Positions 43,761-53,600 of a stretch of DNA of 64,000 nucleotides are shown piece by piece. Position 1 is the stretch's first letter. Every line of letters begins with the position of its first letter. Below the pieces are notes generated by a model, which was not told where the DNA came from, searched no databases, and was given only the letters and a program-made list of their open reading frames with translations. The translations under genes and the position numbers were made by a program. Origin of the DNA: Arthrobacter sp. B1I2 (GTDB taxonomy: Bacteria; Actinomycetota; Actinomycetes; Actinomycetales; Micrococcaceae); assembly GCF_030816485.1 (NCBI RefSeq), contig NZ_JAUSYC010000001.1, positions 2,604,001 to 2,668,000 of the forward strand. The letters run 5' to 3'.

Positions 43761-44644
43761 TGGACGCCGACAGCATCCTGGGGGCCATCTTCAACTTTGA
43801 CAACTACGGCGAACTGCTGGTGCTGGTCCAGAACTCCATCTGGGCGGGCGCCATCCTGGGGCTCCTTGGCGGCCTCGTAGGCACATTCGTCATGAAGCGC
43901 GACCTTGCCTTCGCGGTCCACGGCATCTCTGAACTTTCCTTCGCGGGCGCTGCCTTTGCCCTGCTGGTCGGCGCGGATGTGGTGTTTGGCTCGCTCATCG
44001 GATCAGTGGCGGCAGCCCTGCTGCTGGGCCTGATGGGAGTCCGGGCAAGGGACAAGAACTCAACCATCGGGGTGATCATGCCATTCGGCCTGGGACTCGG
44101 AATCCTGTTCCTGTCCCTCTATCAGGGCCGCGCCGCGAACAAGTTCGGGCTCCTCACCGGGCAAATCGTCTCCGTGGACACCGTCCAGCTCCAGGCGCTT
44201 GCCGGCACGGCCGTCGTCGTCATGGCCGTCCTGCTGGCCATCTGGCGGCCGCTCAACTTCGCCAGCGTGGATCCCGAGCTCGCCGAGGCGCGGGGAGTCC
44301 CGGTCCGCACGCTGGCCATCGTGTTCATGGTCCTCCTGGGGGTCAGTGTGGCCCTGTCCATCCAGGTGGTTGGCGCCCTGCTGGTGCTTGCCTTGCTGAT
44401 TACCCCTGCGGCCGCGGCACTGCGGGTCACGTCCTCTCCGGTAGCGGCGGTGGTCCTGAGCGTCGTCTTCGCGGTGGCTGCAACGGTGGGCGGCATCCTG
44501 CTGGCATTGGGCGGCCGGATCCCCATCAGCCCCTACGTCACCACGCTGTCATTCCTGATCTACGTCGTGTGCCGCGCCATCAGCTCGGTGCGCGACGCGC
44601 GGGGGATCAACGGGCGGGTCCTTACAGCTTCCCGGCAGCCTTAA
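43760..44644 (+). CDS. znuB: Zinc ABC transporter permease
   Basis: The 294-aa permease has about eight helices and the conserved FVMKRDLAFAVHGISELSFAGAAFALL (about residues 40-65), typical of the ABC-3 family. The pore helices near ALSIQVVGALLVLALLITPAAAAL are also characteristic. Its 3' end overlaps the zur gene by 23 bp in convergent orientation. Confidence 0.92.
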   Translation: MDADSILGAIFNFDNYGELLVLVQNSIWAGAILGLLGGLVGTFVMKRDLAFAVHGISELSFAGAAFALLVGADVVFGSLIGSVAAALLLGLMGVRARDKNSTIGVIMPFGLGLGILFLSLYQGRAANKFGLLTGQIVSVDTVQLQALAGTAVVVMAVLLAIWRPLNFASVDPELAEARGVPVRTLAIVFMVLLGVSVALSIQVVGALLVLALLITPAAAALRVTSSPVAAVVLSVVFAVAATVGGILLALGGRIPISPYVTTLSFLIYVVCRAISSVRDARGINGRVLTASRQP

Positions 44645-45083
44645 GGGCGGTGCAGTCGGGGCACAGGCCGAAAATCTCCACCGTATGGTCCACCTCGGTG
44701 AATCCATGCTCGGCGGCCGTGCGCACCGCCCACGTTTCGACGGCGGGCGCTTCCACCTCCACTGCCTTCCCGCAGTTCCTGCACAGCAGGTGATGGTGGT
44801 GGGCGGTCACTGCGCAGCGCCGGTACACCGCCTCGCCGTCGCCATTGCGCAGCACATCCACCAGGCCTTCGTCGGCGAGGGACTGCAGGATCCGGTAGGC
44901 GGTGGCGAGTGAAACGGATACGCCCTGGTTCTGCAGGATCCGGTACAGCTCCTGCGTGCTGACAAAGTCGTCCAGGTGGTCCAGGGCCGCACTGACGGCC
45001 TTGCGCTGCTTGGTAACGCGCTGTTCCCTGCCGCCTCCTGCCGGGGATGGGGCGGCGGAATCAGCCTTGACGCCGATCGGCAT
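44622..45083 (-). CDS. zur: Fur family regulator, probable zinc uptake regulator Zur
   Basis: The 153-aa protein has a winged helix (VTKQRKAVSAALDHLDDFVSTQELYRIL and ATAYRILQSLADEGLVD) and a metal domain with HHHHLLCRNCGKAVEVE (C-x2-C) and LCPDCTAL. These cysteines and histidines form the structural zinc site of Fur-family proteins. ATG 45083 is chosen; a TTG at 45110 would add nine residues. Its position next to znuACB points to Zur, repressing uptake when zinc is plentiful. It is convergent with znuB, so it does not share its promoter. Confidence 0.9.
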   Translation of the reverse strand: MPIGVKADSAAPSPAGGGREQRVTKQRKAVSAALDHLDDFVSTQELYRILQNQGVSVSLATAYRILQSLADEGLVDVLRNGDGEAVYRRCAVTAHHHHLLCRNCGKAVEVEAPAVETWAVRTAAEHGFTEVDHTVEIFGLCPDCTALKAAGKL

Positions 45084-45174
45084 GGACGAACTCGCTTCCG
45101 TGGGGGGCAAACATCAAGATTACCAGCCGCAGCTTCGTGGACAGGGTCCGTGGACAGGGTTCCGGGATGGACCC

Positions 45175-45180
45175 TAGGCT
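45175..45180 (+). promoter_or_regulatory. -10 element of the MBL-fold gene, predicted leaderless
   Basis: TAGGCT is followed by 6 nt and ATG 45187; no Shine-Dalgarno is visible. Confidence 0.55.
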
Positions 45181-45186
45181 GGCGCT

Positions 45187-45843
45187 ATGAAGCTGACCAA
45201 ATACACCCATGCCTGTGTCCGGCTCGAGAAGGAAGGCGGCGTCCTGGTCCTCGATCCCGGCACCTTTTCCGAATCGGCCGAGGCGCTGTCGGGGGCGCAG
45301 GCGGTCCTGGTGACGCACGAACACGCGGACCATATTGATACCAAAGCCGTGGTGGCCGCCCTGGAATCGAACAGGGATCTGGCACTTTATGCGCCGGAAG
45401 GCGTTGCCGGCCAGCTGCGTGGGGAAACTCCCGCTGCCGCGGACCGCATCCACAGCGTGGAACCCGGCCAGTCCTTCCAGGCCGCCGGCTTCGACATCCG
45501 CAGTTTCGGCGGCCAGCATGCCCTGATCCACCCGCAGATCCCCGTGGTGGCCAACATCGGCTTCCTGGTGGACGGCAACGTCTACCACCCGGGGGATTCC
45601 TTCATCATCCCGGACGGCATCAAGGTCCAGACCCTCCTGGTCCCGCTGCACGCGCCGTGGAGCAAGTCGGCCGAGGTGGTGGACTTCGTCATCGGGGTGC
45701 GGGCACCGAGGGCGTTCCAGATCCATGACGGGCTGCTCAACGAGAACGGCCTGGGCATCGTTGAAGGCCACGTCAAACGGATCGGCGCCAAGTACGGCAC
45801 GGAATACAGGCACCTGGCCGCCCGCGAGTCCGTAGAGGTCTAG
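45187..45843 (+). CDS. MBL-fold metallo-hydrolase
   Basis: The 218-aa protein has THEHADHID (metal ligands, about residues 44-52) and [12 protein letters not shown] (metal-bridging Asp), with a later HAPW and [10 protein letters not shown]. This is the short UlaG-like type of metallo-beta-lactamase fold hydrolase. The substrate is unknown. It is transcribed from its own leaderless promoter and meets the desulfhydrase gene tail to tail with 4 bp overlap. Confidence 0.85.
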   Translation: MKLTKYTHACVRLEKEGGVLVLDPGTFSESAEALSGAQAVLVTHEHADHIDTKAVVAALESNRDLALYAPEGVAGQLRGETPAAADRIHSVEPGQSFQAAGFDIRSFGGQHALIHPQIPVVANIGFLVDGNVYHPGDSFIIPDGIKVQTLLVPLHAPWSKSAEVVDFVIGVRAPRAFQIHDGLLNENGLGIVEGHVKRIGAKYGTEYRHLAARESVEV

Positions 45844-46952
45844 GCTGCGGCGCCGGTCCACTCCCCGGTGTCCAGGAAGCGCGAAATCACCGCTTCATAG
45901 GGCGCCGGATCCAACCCCTGGGAAGCCAGCCAGTCCTGGTTGTAGTAGTTGCCCGCATACCGTTCGCCGCCGTCGCACATCAACGACACGATGCTGCCCT
46001 GGCGGCCCTCGGAGAGCATCTGCGCCACTGTCTGCCAGACTCCCCACAGGTTGGTGCCGGTGGACGGACCGGCGTGCAGCCCGGCGAAAAAGTTCAGGTG
46101 CCGCATCGCGGCAACCGACGCGGCGTCCGGCACCTGGACCATCCGGTCGATCACGGTGGGGATGAAGCTCGGCTCCATCCGGGCCCGGCCAATGCCTTCG
46201 ATCCTCGACGGCAGCCCGGTGGGACGTTCGGCTGTTTCCCCCAGCCATCCGGGATAGAACGCGGAGTTTTCCGGATCCACCACCAGCAGCCGTGTGGGAT
46301 GGCTGTGGTAGCGCAGGTACCGGCCGATCGTGGCGCTGGTTCCACCGGTGCCGGCGCCTGCCACGATCCATTCCGGCACCGGGTGCTGTTCCAGGCTGAG
46401 CTGGCCGAAGATCGATTCGGCGATGTTGTTGTTCCCCCGCCAGTCCGTGGCCCGCTCGGCGAACGTGAACTGGTCCATGTAGTGCCCGTTGCTGGTGGCA
46501 GCCACTTCCTCGGCTATCGAGTAGACATCCGAAGCATTTTCCACCAGCAGGCAGGAACCGCCGAACTTCTCGATCAGCGCGATCTTTTCGCGGCTGGTGG
46601 TGCTCGCCATCACCGCGACGAAGGGGAGGCCCAGCAGTTGGGCGAAGTATGCCTCCGAGACCGCCGTGCTGCCGCTGGAGGCCTCCACGATGGTGGTGTC
46701 CTCGCGGATCCAGCCGTTCACGAGCCCGAACAGGAACAGGGATCTGGCCAGCCGGTGCTTCAGGCTGCCGGAGCGGTGCGTGGACTCGTCCTTGAGGTAC
46801 AGCTGGATGCCCCACTGTTCGGGCAAGGGCACGGAGTACAGGTGGGTGTCCGCCGAGCGGTTGTTTTCGGCCGTGATGGTGCGGATGGCACGGTCGGCCC
46901 AATCCCGGTCCGTTCCGCCATGGTTCTTACCGGTGCTGCCCTCGATCGTCAC
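45840..46952 (-). CDS. cds1: PLP-dependent L-cysteine desulfhydrase (Cds1-like)
   Basis: The 370-aa protein is collinear with the mycobacterial Cds1: [38 protein letters not shown] (PLP lysine), [27 protein letters not shown] and [15 protein letters not shown]. Cds1 breaks cysteine into hydrogen sulfide, pyruvate and ammonia, giving sulfide for respiration and redox control. GTG 46952 is preferred over TTG 46955 because TAGGCT lies 6 nt upstream, implying a leaderless transcript. A sulfurtransferase gene lies divergently 108 nt away. Confidence 0.9.
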   Translation of the reverse strand: MTIEGSTGKNHGGTDRDWADRAIRTITAENNRSADTHLYSVPLPEQWGIQLYLKDESTHRSGSLKHRLARSLFLFGLVNGWIREDTTIVEASSGSTAVSEAYFAQLLGLPFVAVMASTTSREKIALIEKFGGSCLLVENASDVYSIAEEVAATSNGHYMDQFTFAERATDWRGNNNIAESIFGQLSLEQHPVPEWIVAGAGTGGTSATIGRYLRYHSHPTRLLVVDPENSAFYPGWLGETAERPTGLPSRIEGIGRARMEPSFIPTVIDRMVQVPDAASVAAMRHLNFFAGLHAGPSTGTNLWGVWQTVAQMLSEGRQGSIVSLMCDGGERYAGNYYNQDWLASQGLDPAPYEAVISRFLDTGEWTGAAA

Positions 46953-46958
46953 CAATCC

Positions 46959-46964
46959 AGCCTA
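46959..46964 (-). promoter_or_regulatory. -10 element of cds1, predicted leaderless
   Basis: TAGGCT on the minus strand is followed by exactly 6 nt and the GTG at 46952. Confidence 0.5.
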
Positions 46965-47060
46965 CCCGGGGCAAGAGGAACTGCCCGTCTAGAGTGGGAC
47001 CGTTGGCTGTAGCAGGATGGTTGCCCGCAGCCGCAGTCCATACCCAGCAGAAGGAGCACC

Positions 47061-47975
47061 ATGAAACCGCTGATGGATATCCCCGCCCTCGAAGCGAGGC
47101 TTGCCGCCGGGCACCGGACCGTGCTGCTGGATGTGCGGTGGGTGCTGGGAGATCCGCACGGCCACGAACACTATCTCGCCGAACACCTGCCGGGCGCGGT
47201 GTTCGTGGACCTCGCGTCCGGGCTTGCGGACCCGGCAGTCCCGGACCGGGGGCGGCACCCCCTGCCGTCTGCCGCGCAGTTCCAGGAGTTTGCCCGGAGC
47301 TGGGGCATCAGGAACGGCGACGTCGTGGTCGCCTACGATGACAGCGCGAACATGGCCGCGGCCAGGCTGTGGTGGATGCTCCGGGACGCCGGCCTCGCCG
47401 AGGTTTACCTTCTCGACGGCGGCCTGGGCGCCTGGCGTGCCGCCGGCCTGCCGCTTGAGTCAGGCCCCGTCCATCCCGCGCGGGGAGACGTGGAACTGGG
47501 CAGCGGACAGATGCCCGTGCTCGACGCCGGTACTGCCGCCGCCTGGCCGCACAAAGGCCTGTTGCTCGACGCAAGGGCGGGGGAGAGGTACCGGGGCGAG
47601 GTGGAGCCCGTTGATCCCCGTGCCGGCCATATTCCCGGAGCGGTGAGCGCCCCCACCACGGGGAACGTGGACGACGCCGGGCGGTTCCTGCCCCGGGCGG
47701 AGCTGCGCCGGAGGTTCGAGTCCCTCGGCGTGCAGGCTGACCGGCCGGTGGCCGTCTACTGCGGGTCCGGTGTCACGGCGGCCCATGAGGTGGCTGCGCT
47801 GGAGCTCGCCGGGTTCCCGGCCGCGCTGTACCCCGGCTCCTTTTCGGAGTGGTCCAACCGGCCCGAACTGGCGGTGGCCACTGGCCCGGAACCCTGGGAG
47901 AGCGGAGCGGGCCGCGGCGAGGGTGGAACGCCGGCTGGAAACTTCGCCTGGGGCGGGGGTAGCGTCGAACTATGA
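47061..47975 (+). CDS. Sulfurtransferase (rhodanese / 3-mercaptopyruvate type)
   Basis: The 304-aa protein has two rhodanese domains (about residues 5-140 and 155-285). The catalytic cysteine is in VYCGSGVTAAHEVAAL (about residue 234); CGSGVT is the loop of 3-mercaptopyruvate sulfurtransferases, while thiosulfate enzymes have CRKGVT. It would move sulfane sulfur to thiols or cyanide. The ATG has AAGGAG upstream. The neighbouring desulfhydrase produces sulfide, so sulfur handling is a common theme. It overlaps the next gene by 4 bp. Confidence 0.88.
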   Translation: MKPLMDIPALEARLAAGHRTVLLDVRWVLGDPHGHEHYLAEHLPGAVFVDLASGLADPAVPDRGRHPLPSAAQFQEFARSWGIRNGDVVVAYDDSANMAAARLWWMLRDAGLAEVYLLDGGLGAWRAAGLPLESGPVHPARGDVELGSGQMPVLDAGTAAAWPHKGLLLDARAGERYRGEVEPVDPRAGHIPGAVSAPTTGNVDDAGRFLPRAELRRRFESLGVQADRPVAVYCGSGVTAAHEVAALELAGFPAALYPGSFSEWSNRPELAVATGPEPWESGAGRGEGGTPAGNFAWGGGSVEL

Positions 47976-49177
47976 CACCAGGACGTCCCGTACCACCGCC
48001 TCTTGCTAATCCCATAGCCCCCGCCCAACCCGTAAACCCCGTTCGACCCCTGGCCGCCGCTGCCGGCAGTACAGCCGGGGCAGCTGCGGCGGAAGGCGCC
48101 GGCGTGACCGCCGCAGCCTACGGTGCAGTCTCCGGGGACAGCGGACTGGTGCCGCTGACGGTTGCCCGGCGGGCGCCCAAAGCGGATGACGTGGAGATCG
48201 CCATCGAGTTCTGCGGGCTCTGCCACTCGGATGTGCACGCAACCCGTGGGGAATGGGGCGGCCAGACGTACCCCCTGGTACCCGGCCATGAAATCGTGGG
48301 AACCGTCAGCAGGGTTGGCCCGGGCGTCACGGAATTCGCCGTGGGCGACCGCGTGGGCGTGGGCTGCATGGTGGACTCCTGCCGTGAGTGCGACAGTTGC
48401 CTTGACGGCCTGGAGCAGTACTGCGAAAACGGGATGACCGGCACCTACGGCGCAAAGGACCGGCGGAACGGCGGCGCCATCAGCCAGGGCGGCTACTCCA
48501 CGTCCATCGTGGTGGACCGCCGTTACGTGCTCCGGGTCCCCGAGTCGCTGGACCCGGCCGCTGTCGCGCCCCTGCTGTGCGCCGGCGTCACCACGTTCTC
48601 GCCGCTGCGCCACTTCGACGTCGGGGAAGGCGACGTGGTGGGCGTCGTCGGGCTTGGCGGGCTCGGTCACATGGCCGTCAAGCTGGCAAAGGCGATGGGG
48701 GCAAGGGTGGTGGTGTTCACCACCTCGGAGTCCAAGGTTGCGGCCGCGCTGGAGCTTGGAGCGGACGAGGTTGTCCTGTCCCGTGATGAGGCCGCCATGG
48801 CTGCCGCGGACCGGACCATCGACCTGATTATTGATACCGTTGCCGCCCCGCATGACCTGAACCCCTTCTTCCGCGCCCTGCGCGTGGACGGGGCATTGTT
48901 CCAGTTGGGACTGCCGTCCGAGGCCATGCCGCCGGTCAATCCGGGGGCCCTGATCAGGCGCAGGATCGCCTACGCCGGATCCCTGATCGGGGGCATCGCC
49001 GAAACCCAGGAGATGCTGGACTTCTGTGCTGGGCACGGCGTGGTGGCCGACATTGAGATGGTGACCGCCGGGCAGCTGAATGAGGCGTACGACCGGATGG
49101 TGGCAGGAGACGTAAAGTACCGGTTTGTGCTGGACACCGGCACACTGCGGGAAGAAGCCAGGGAGGCAGACGCATGA
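47972..49177 (+). CDS. Zinc-dependent alcohol dehydrogenase (NAD(P), YahK/cinnamyl-ADH-like)
   Basis: The 401-aa protein has CGLCHSDVH and GHE for catalytic zinc, a GVGCMVDSCRECDSCLDGLEQYC cluster (structural zinc) and VVGLGGLGHMAVKLAKAMGARV (coenzyme-binding). These features match the CAD-type subgroup that reduces aldehydes. The 40-residue Ala/Pro-rich N-terminal extension (from MTPGRPVPP to about GAAAAEG) is unusual; a start near AAYGAVSGD would be closer to the family length, but ATG 47972 is coupled to the previous gene by ATGA overlap. It also overlaps the next start. Confidence 0.88.
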   Translation: MTPGRPVPPPLANPIAPAQPVNPVRPLAAAAGSTAGAAAAEGAGVTAAAYGAVSGDSGLVPLTVARRAPKADDVEIAIEFCGLCHSDVHATRGEWGGQTYPLVPGHEIVGTVSRVGPGVTEFAVGDRVGVGCMVDSCRECDSCLDGLEQYCENGMTGTYGAKDRRNGGAISQGGYSTSIVVDRRYVLRVPESLDPAAVAPLLCAGVTTFSPLRHFDVGEGDVVGVVGLGGLGHMAVKLAKAMGARVVVFTTSESKVAAALELGADEVVLSRDEAAMAAADRTIDLIIDTVAAPHDLNPFFRALRVDGALFQLGLPSEAMPPVNPGALIRRRIAYAGSLIGGIAETQEMLDFCAGHGVVADIEMVTAGQLNEAYDRMVAGDVKYRFVLDTGTLREEAREADA

Positions 49178-49602
49178 GCACGATTTTCACGAAGATCCTG
49201 AAGGGCGAGATCCCGGGCCGTTTTGTGTGGCGCGAGGACGACGTTTCGGCGTTCCTCACCACCGGGCCGCTCGCGGACGGCCACACGCTGGTGGTTCCCA
49301 CCGAAGAAGTTGACCGCTGGACGGATGCCCCGCCGGAAACCCTTGCCAAAGTCATGGAAGTGGCCCGGCGCATCGGTGCGGTCCAGGTGGACGTTTTCGG
49401 GGCGCGGCGGGCGGGCCTGATCGTGGCCGGCTACGAAGTCAACCATCTGCACGTCCACGTGTGGCCATCGCAAAGTATGGCCGACTTTGACTTCGGCTCG
49501 GCGGACCAGAATCCGGATCCCGCAGTCCTGGACGCCAACGCGGAGAAATTGCGCGAAGGCCTCCGCGCGGCCGGCTACGGGGAGTTCGTTCCGGCGTCGT
49601 AA
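49174..49602 (+). CDS. HIT family protein (nucleotide hydrolase/transferase)
   Basis: The 142-aa protein starts with STIFTKILKGEIPGRFVWREDD and carries the histidine triad in VNHLHVHVWPS (H-x-H-x-H, about residues 90-96). It acts on purine nucleotides or nucleoside phosphoramidates; the exact role is unknown. It is coupled to the dehydrogenase gene by an ATGA overlap. A possible hairpin, with arms CTTCCCG and CGGGAAG, follows the stop. Confidence 0.92.
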   Translation: MSTIFTKILKGEIPGRFVWREDDVSAFLTTGPLADGHTLVVPTEEVDRWTDAPPETLAKVMEVARRIGAVQVDVFGARRAGLIVAGYEVNHLHVHVWPSQSMADFDFGSADQNPDPAVLDANAEKLREGLRAAGYGEFVPAS

Positions 49603-49641
49603 CTTCCCGCCCCCGCTGCCGCGGGGCCGTAACCGGGAAGG

Positions 49642-50625
49642 TCAGCTCCGTCGCGGCGTCATCGCCACCATGCCTGCATAGGTGAAGCCGCCGCCGAAGC
49701 CGAACAGCAGTGCGGGGACGTCCGCCGGGATTTTTCCGGAATGCCACCATTTGCTCAGCCCGAGCGGTACGCTCGCGGCGGATGTGTTCCCTGATTCAGT
49801 GACATCGGTAATGACAATCCGGTCCGACAGGCCCAGGGCTTCCGCAAGCGGTTCAATGATGCGAAGGTTGGCCTGGTGCGCGGCCAGGACCTGGATGTCG
49901 TCCAAGGCCAGTCCCGCTTTGGCCACCGTTTCGCGGGCACGTTCCGGCGCCTTGGTAAGGGCCCACCGCAACACCTCGCGGCCGTTCTGCGAAAACCTGC
50001 CCGTGGGCGGGGAGATGCGTACAGCGTCGGCCATCCCGTCCTCCGACCCCCACACCACCGGCCCAATCCGGGGCCTCGCGGACGGGCGCACGACGGCGGC
50101 ACCGGCACCGTCGGCGGTGAGCACCGCCGTCGCGCGGTCCGTCCAGTCAGTGACCGCCGACAGGGTTTCCGCACCGACCACGATCGCGTGGGAGGCGCTT
50201 CCGCTGCGGATGGCCTGGTCGGCCACGGCAAGGGCGTACTCGAAACCGGAACAGGCCGTGTTGACATCCAGGATTCCCGGGCCCCGGCCGTCCCGTCCCA
50301 ACCCCAGCGCCTCGGCTACGCGGCCGGCGGTGTTGGGGGAGCGTTCGGCGGCCGTCGTCGTGGCAACCACCACGAGGTCGATGTCCGCGGCAGCGACCCC
50401 CGAATCGGCCAGTGCCATCCGGGCCGCGGGAACCGCAAGGTCCACCACTGTCTCGCCCTCGCCGGCAATACGCCTTGTGACGATGCCGGTGCGTTGGCGG
50501 ATCCACTCATCGTTCGTGTCCATCATGGCTTCGAGCTCATGGTTGTCCATGATGCGCGCGGGCTGTGCGTGGCCGAGCCCTGCGATTTCTGTCCCTGCCG
50601 GTCCCTGGGCAAGCGTGAGCTTCAT
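49642..50625 (-). CDS. 3-oxoacyl-ACP synthase III (FabH-like)
   Basis: The 327-aa thiolase-fold enzyme has the triad: Cys in DVNTACSGFEYAL (about residue 119), His in AAHQANLRI (about 251) and Asn in TESGNTSAASVPL (about 281). N-terminal NDEWIRQRTGIVTRRIA is the FabH signature. FabH starts fatty acid synthesis with acetyl- or branched acyl-CoA; as the gene stands alone, away from the fab operon, it may be a second copy or part of another pathway. ATG 50625 is used. hrpA ends 30 nt downstream. Confidence 0.85.
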   Translation of the reverse strand: MKLTLAQGPAGTEIAGLGHAQPARIMDNHELEAMMDTNDEWIRQRTGIVTRRIAGEGETVVDLAVPAARMALADSGVAAADIDLVVVATTTAAERSPNTAGRVAEALGLGRDGRGPGILDVNTACSGFEYALAVADQAIRSGSASHAIVVGAETLSAVTDWTDRATAVLTADGAGAAVVRPSARPRIGPVVWGSEDGMADAVRISPPTGRFSQNGREVLRWALTKAPERARETVAKAGLALDDIQVLAAHQANLRIIEPLAEALGLSDRIVITDVTESGNTSAASVPLGLSKWWHSGKIPADVPALLFGFGGGFTYAGMVAMTPRRS

Positions 50626-50655
50626 TGGATTCCTCTCGTGGGTGGCTGGCCGCCG

Positions 50656-53600
50656 CTAGGCGGGGGCAAGCGCTTTGTTGAGCACGGCGCGGATCCGCTT
50701 CTCGGACACCGAGTAGGCAGTGCCGAGCTCGACGGCGAACAGGCTTACCCGAAGCTCCTCGAGCATCCAGCGCACCTGGGTTAACTCACGTCCGGCACGG
50801 CGGCCGGGCAGCAGCGCCGAGACGGCGTTGTCGTAGTCGTCCTCAAGCCGCTGGACCACAGCCATGCTAAGGGCGTCGCGCTGGACGTTGCCGGGCAGGC
50901 GCTCCAGCCGCTTCTCGATCGCTGCGAGGTACCGCGGCAACTGGCTGAGCTGCGCGTAGCCCGTGCGTGCCACAAAACCCGGATACACAAGTTGTTCGAG
51001 CTGGCTCTTGATGTCGTTCAGCGCGCTGATCAGGGCCAGGCTGGTGGTGCCCTTGAGCTGCTTTTCGATCCGCCTGGTGCTGGCCAGGATGCGTTCAACG
51101 ACGGCGGTGACCGTGAAGACGGTATCGATCAGTTCGGCGCGCACCAGCTCATAAAGCTGGTCGAAGGCCTTGCGGTCCCAGGGAAGGTCCGCGGGCGTTA
51201 GCTTGTCGATGGCCGCCAGCGCGCAGTCGGCGATGAGCGCGGACACCGAGCCGTGCGGATTTTGGCTGAAGGTGAGCTTTTCCGTGTTGCTCAGGTGCTC
51301 CAGGACGTAGCGGTCCGGTGCCGGAACCCGCAGTGCCAGGAGACGGATCACGCCGCCGCGCATGGCGTCCAGCTGTTCCTCCTGTGTCTGGAAGACCCGC
51401 AGCGACACCGATGTACCCTGGTCCACCAGGGCCGGATAGCCGGTGATGGTGTGGCCTTTGACCACGCTGTTCACCTGGCGCTCGATGGTGCCGAAAGTCC
51501 ATTCCGTCAGGCCCTCCTGCTCCACGAGGCCGGCCCCGGCGGGGGCTCCGGACACCCCGGTGGCCTGCTGCCCTACGGATGCTCCGCCGTCGGACGCCGT
51601 GCCGTTCCTGCGCTGAGCACTGCCGCCGGCGCCGGATGCAGCGGAGGCCGGGGTGGCGCCGAGCGATTCGGCGATGGCACGCCGGGTGGCGGGGGCCAGC
51701 CTCTCCTGCAGTTCCGCCAGGTCCTTTCCTTCGCCCAGGACCTTGCCCTTGCTGTCCACCACCTTGAAACTCACGCGGAGGTGCGGAGGGACGGCGTCCC
51801 AGTTCCAGGAGCCGGGCGGGATGACGGCGCCCCGGATCCGCCGCAGGGCGAGTTCCAGTGACGGCTCCAGTTCATCCGTGGCGGGATCGAAGTCCGATTC
51901 GAGGACGGCCACCGCCTGCCGGGCAACATCGGGCGCCGGAACGAAATTCTTCCGGACCTGCTTGGGCAGCGATTTGATCAGCGCGGTCACCAGCTCAACG
52001 CGCTGGCCCGGGATCAGCCACCGGAACGGGGCGTCGTCCAGCTGGTTGAGGAACAGGACGGGAACTTCGGCCGTGACGCCGTCGGACGGATTGGGCGGCG
52101 AACCAGGAGCCACGGGATGGAACTCGTAGGTCAGCGGAAGCTCGAAGCCCCTGTGCAGCCAGGTCTTGGGGTATGCGGATTCATCCAGTTCCTCGGCGTC
52201 GTCGCTGAGGAGCAGCGATTTGTCGTAGTCCAGGAGGTCCGGGTTCTCCCTGCGGGCATCCTTCCACCACTTGTCGAAGTGCCGTTCGGAAACCACCTCG
52301 GGGCCGATCCTGGCGTCGTAGAACTCAAACAGCGTCTCGTCATCGACCAACAGGTCGCGCCGGCGCATGCGTGCCTCGAGTTCCTCCACCTCATGCAGGA
52401 GGGCGCGGTTTCGGTGGAAGAACTTGTGGTGGGTCTTCCAGTCGCCTTCCACCAGGGCATGCCGGATGAAGAGTTCCCGGGCCACCACCGGGTCCACGCG
52501 GCCATAGTTGATCCGCCGCTGGGCGATGATCGGAACGCCATAGAGGGTGACTTTTTCATACGCCATGACGGCGCCCTGCCGGGTGGACCAGTGCGGTTCG
52601 CTGTAGCTGCGCTTCACCAGGTCCGGCGCCACCTGCTCGGCCCACAGGGGGTCGAACTTCGCGGCCACCCTTGCCCACAGCCTGCTGGTTTCCACCAGTT
52701 CGGCCGCCATGACGAAGGTGGGGGACTTCTTGAACAGCGCGGAGCCGGGGAAGATTGCGAAGCGGCTGCCGCGGGCACCTGCGTATTCGCGCTTGCGCTC
52801 GTCCAGGATGCCGATATGGCTCAGCAGCCCGGAGAGCAGGCTGATATGGATCCCGTCATGGTTGCCCACGGGATCCGCCAGGCGCTTGTTGTCCAGGCTG
52901 ATCCCCAGCGGCCGGGCGAGCTGGCGCAGCTGGGCGAAGAGGTCCTGCCATTCCCGCACCCGGAGGTAGTTGATGAATTCGGCACGGCACAGCCGGCGGA
53001 AAGCCGACGACGACAGCTCCTGCTGTTTCTCCTGCAGGTAGTTCCAGAGGTTCAGGTAGCCGGTGAAGTCGGAGTTCTCGTCCCGGAAGCGGTTGTGCTT
53101 CTCCGCGGCCAGCTGCTGCTTGTCGGTGGGCCGTTCCCGCGGATCCTGGATGGTCAGCGCGGCCGCCAGGACCATGACTTCGCGGACGCAGCCCCGTTTC
53201 CCGGCTTCCACGATCATCCGGCCCAGGCGGGGATCCACGGGCAGCTGGGCGAGCTTTTGTCCGACGGCGGTGAGGCCGCCGCCCCCTTCGGGCTTGCCGC
53301 CCTTGCCCTGGGGGCGTGGGGGAGCCAGGGCGCCGAGCTCGCGAAGGAGGGTGACGCCGTCGTTGATGGCCCGTGTTTCCGGCGGCTCGACGAAGGGGAA
53401 CTCCTCGACGTCCCTGGGCCCTTTCGCCACTCCCATGGCGGTCATCTGGAGGATGACGGCGGCAAGGTTGGTGCGCAGGATTTCCGGATCGGTGAACCGG
53501 GGCCGCGACTCGAAGTCCTCCTCGGAGTACAGGCGGATGGCGATGCCGTCAGACACGCGCCCGCAGCGGCCTGAGCGCTGGTTGGCAGATGCCTGCGAGA

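Noticed and set aside
52117..53574. 485-codon frame antisense to hrpA
   Set aside because: It lies wholly opposite the helicase domain, with no ribosome binding site or recognisable motif.
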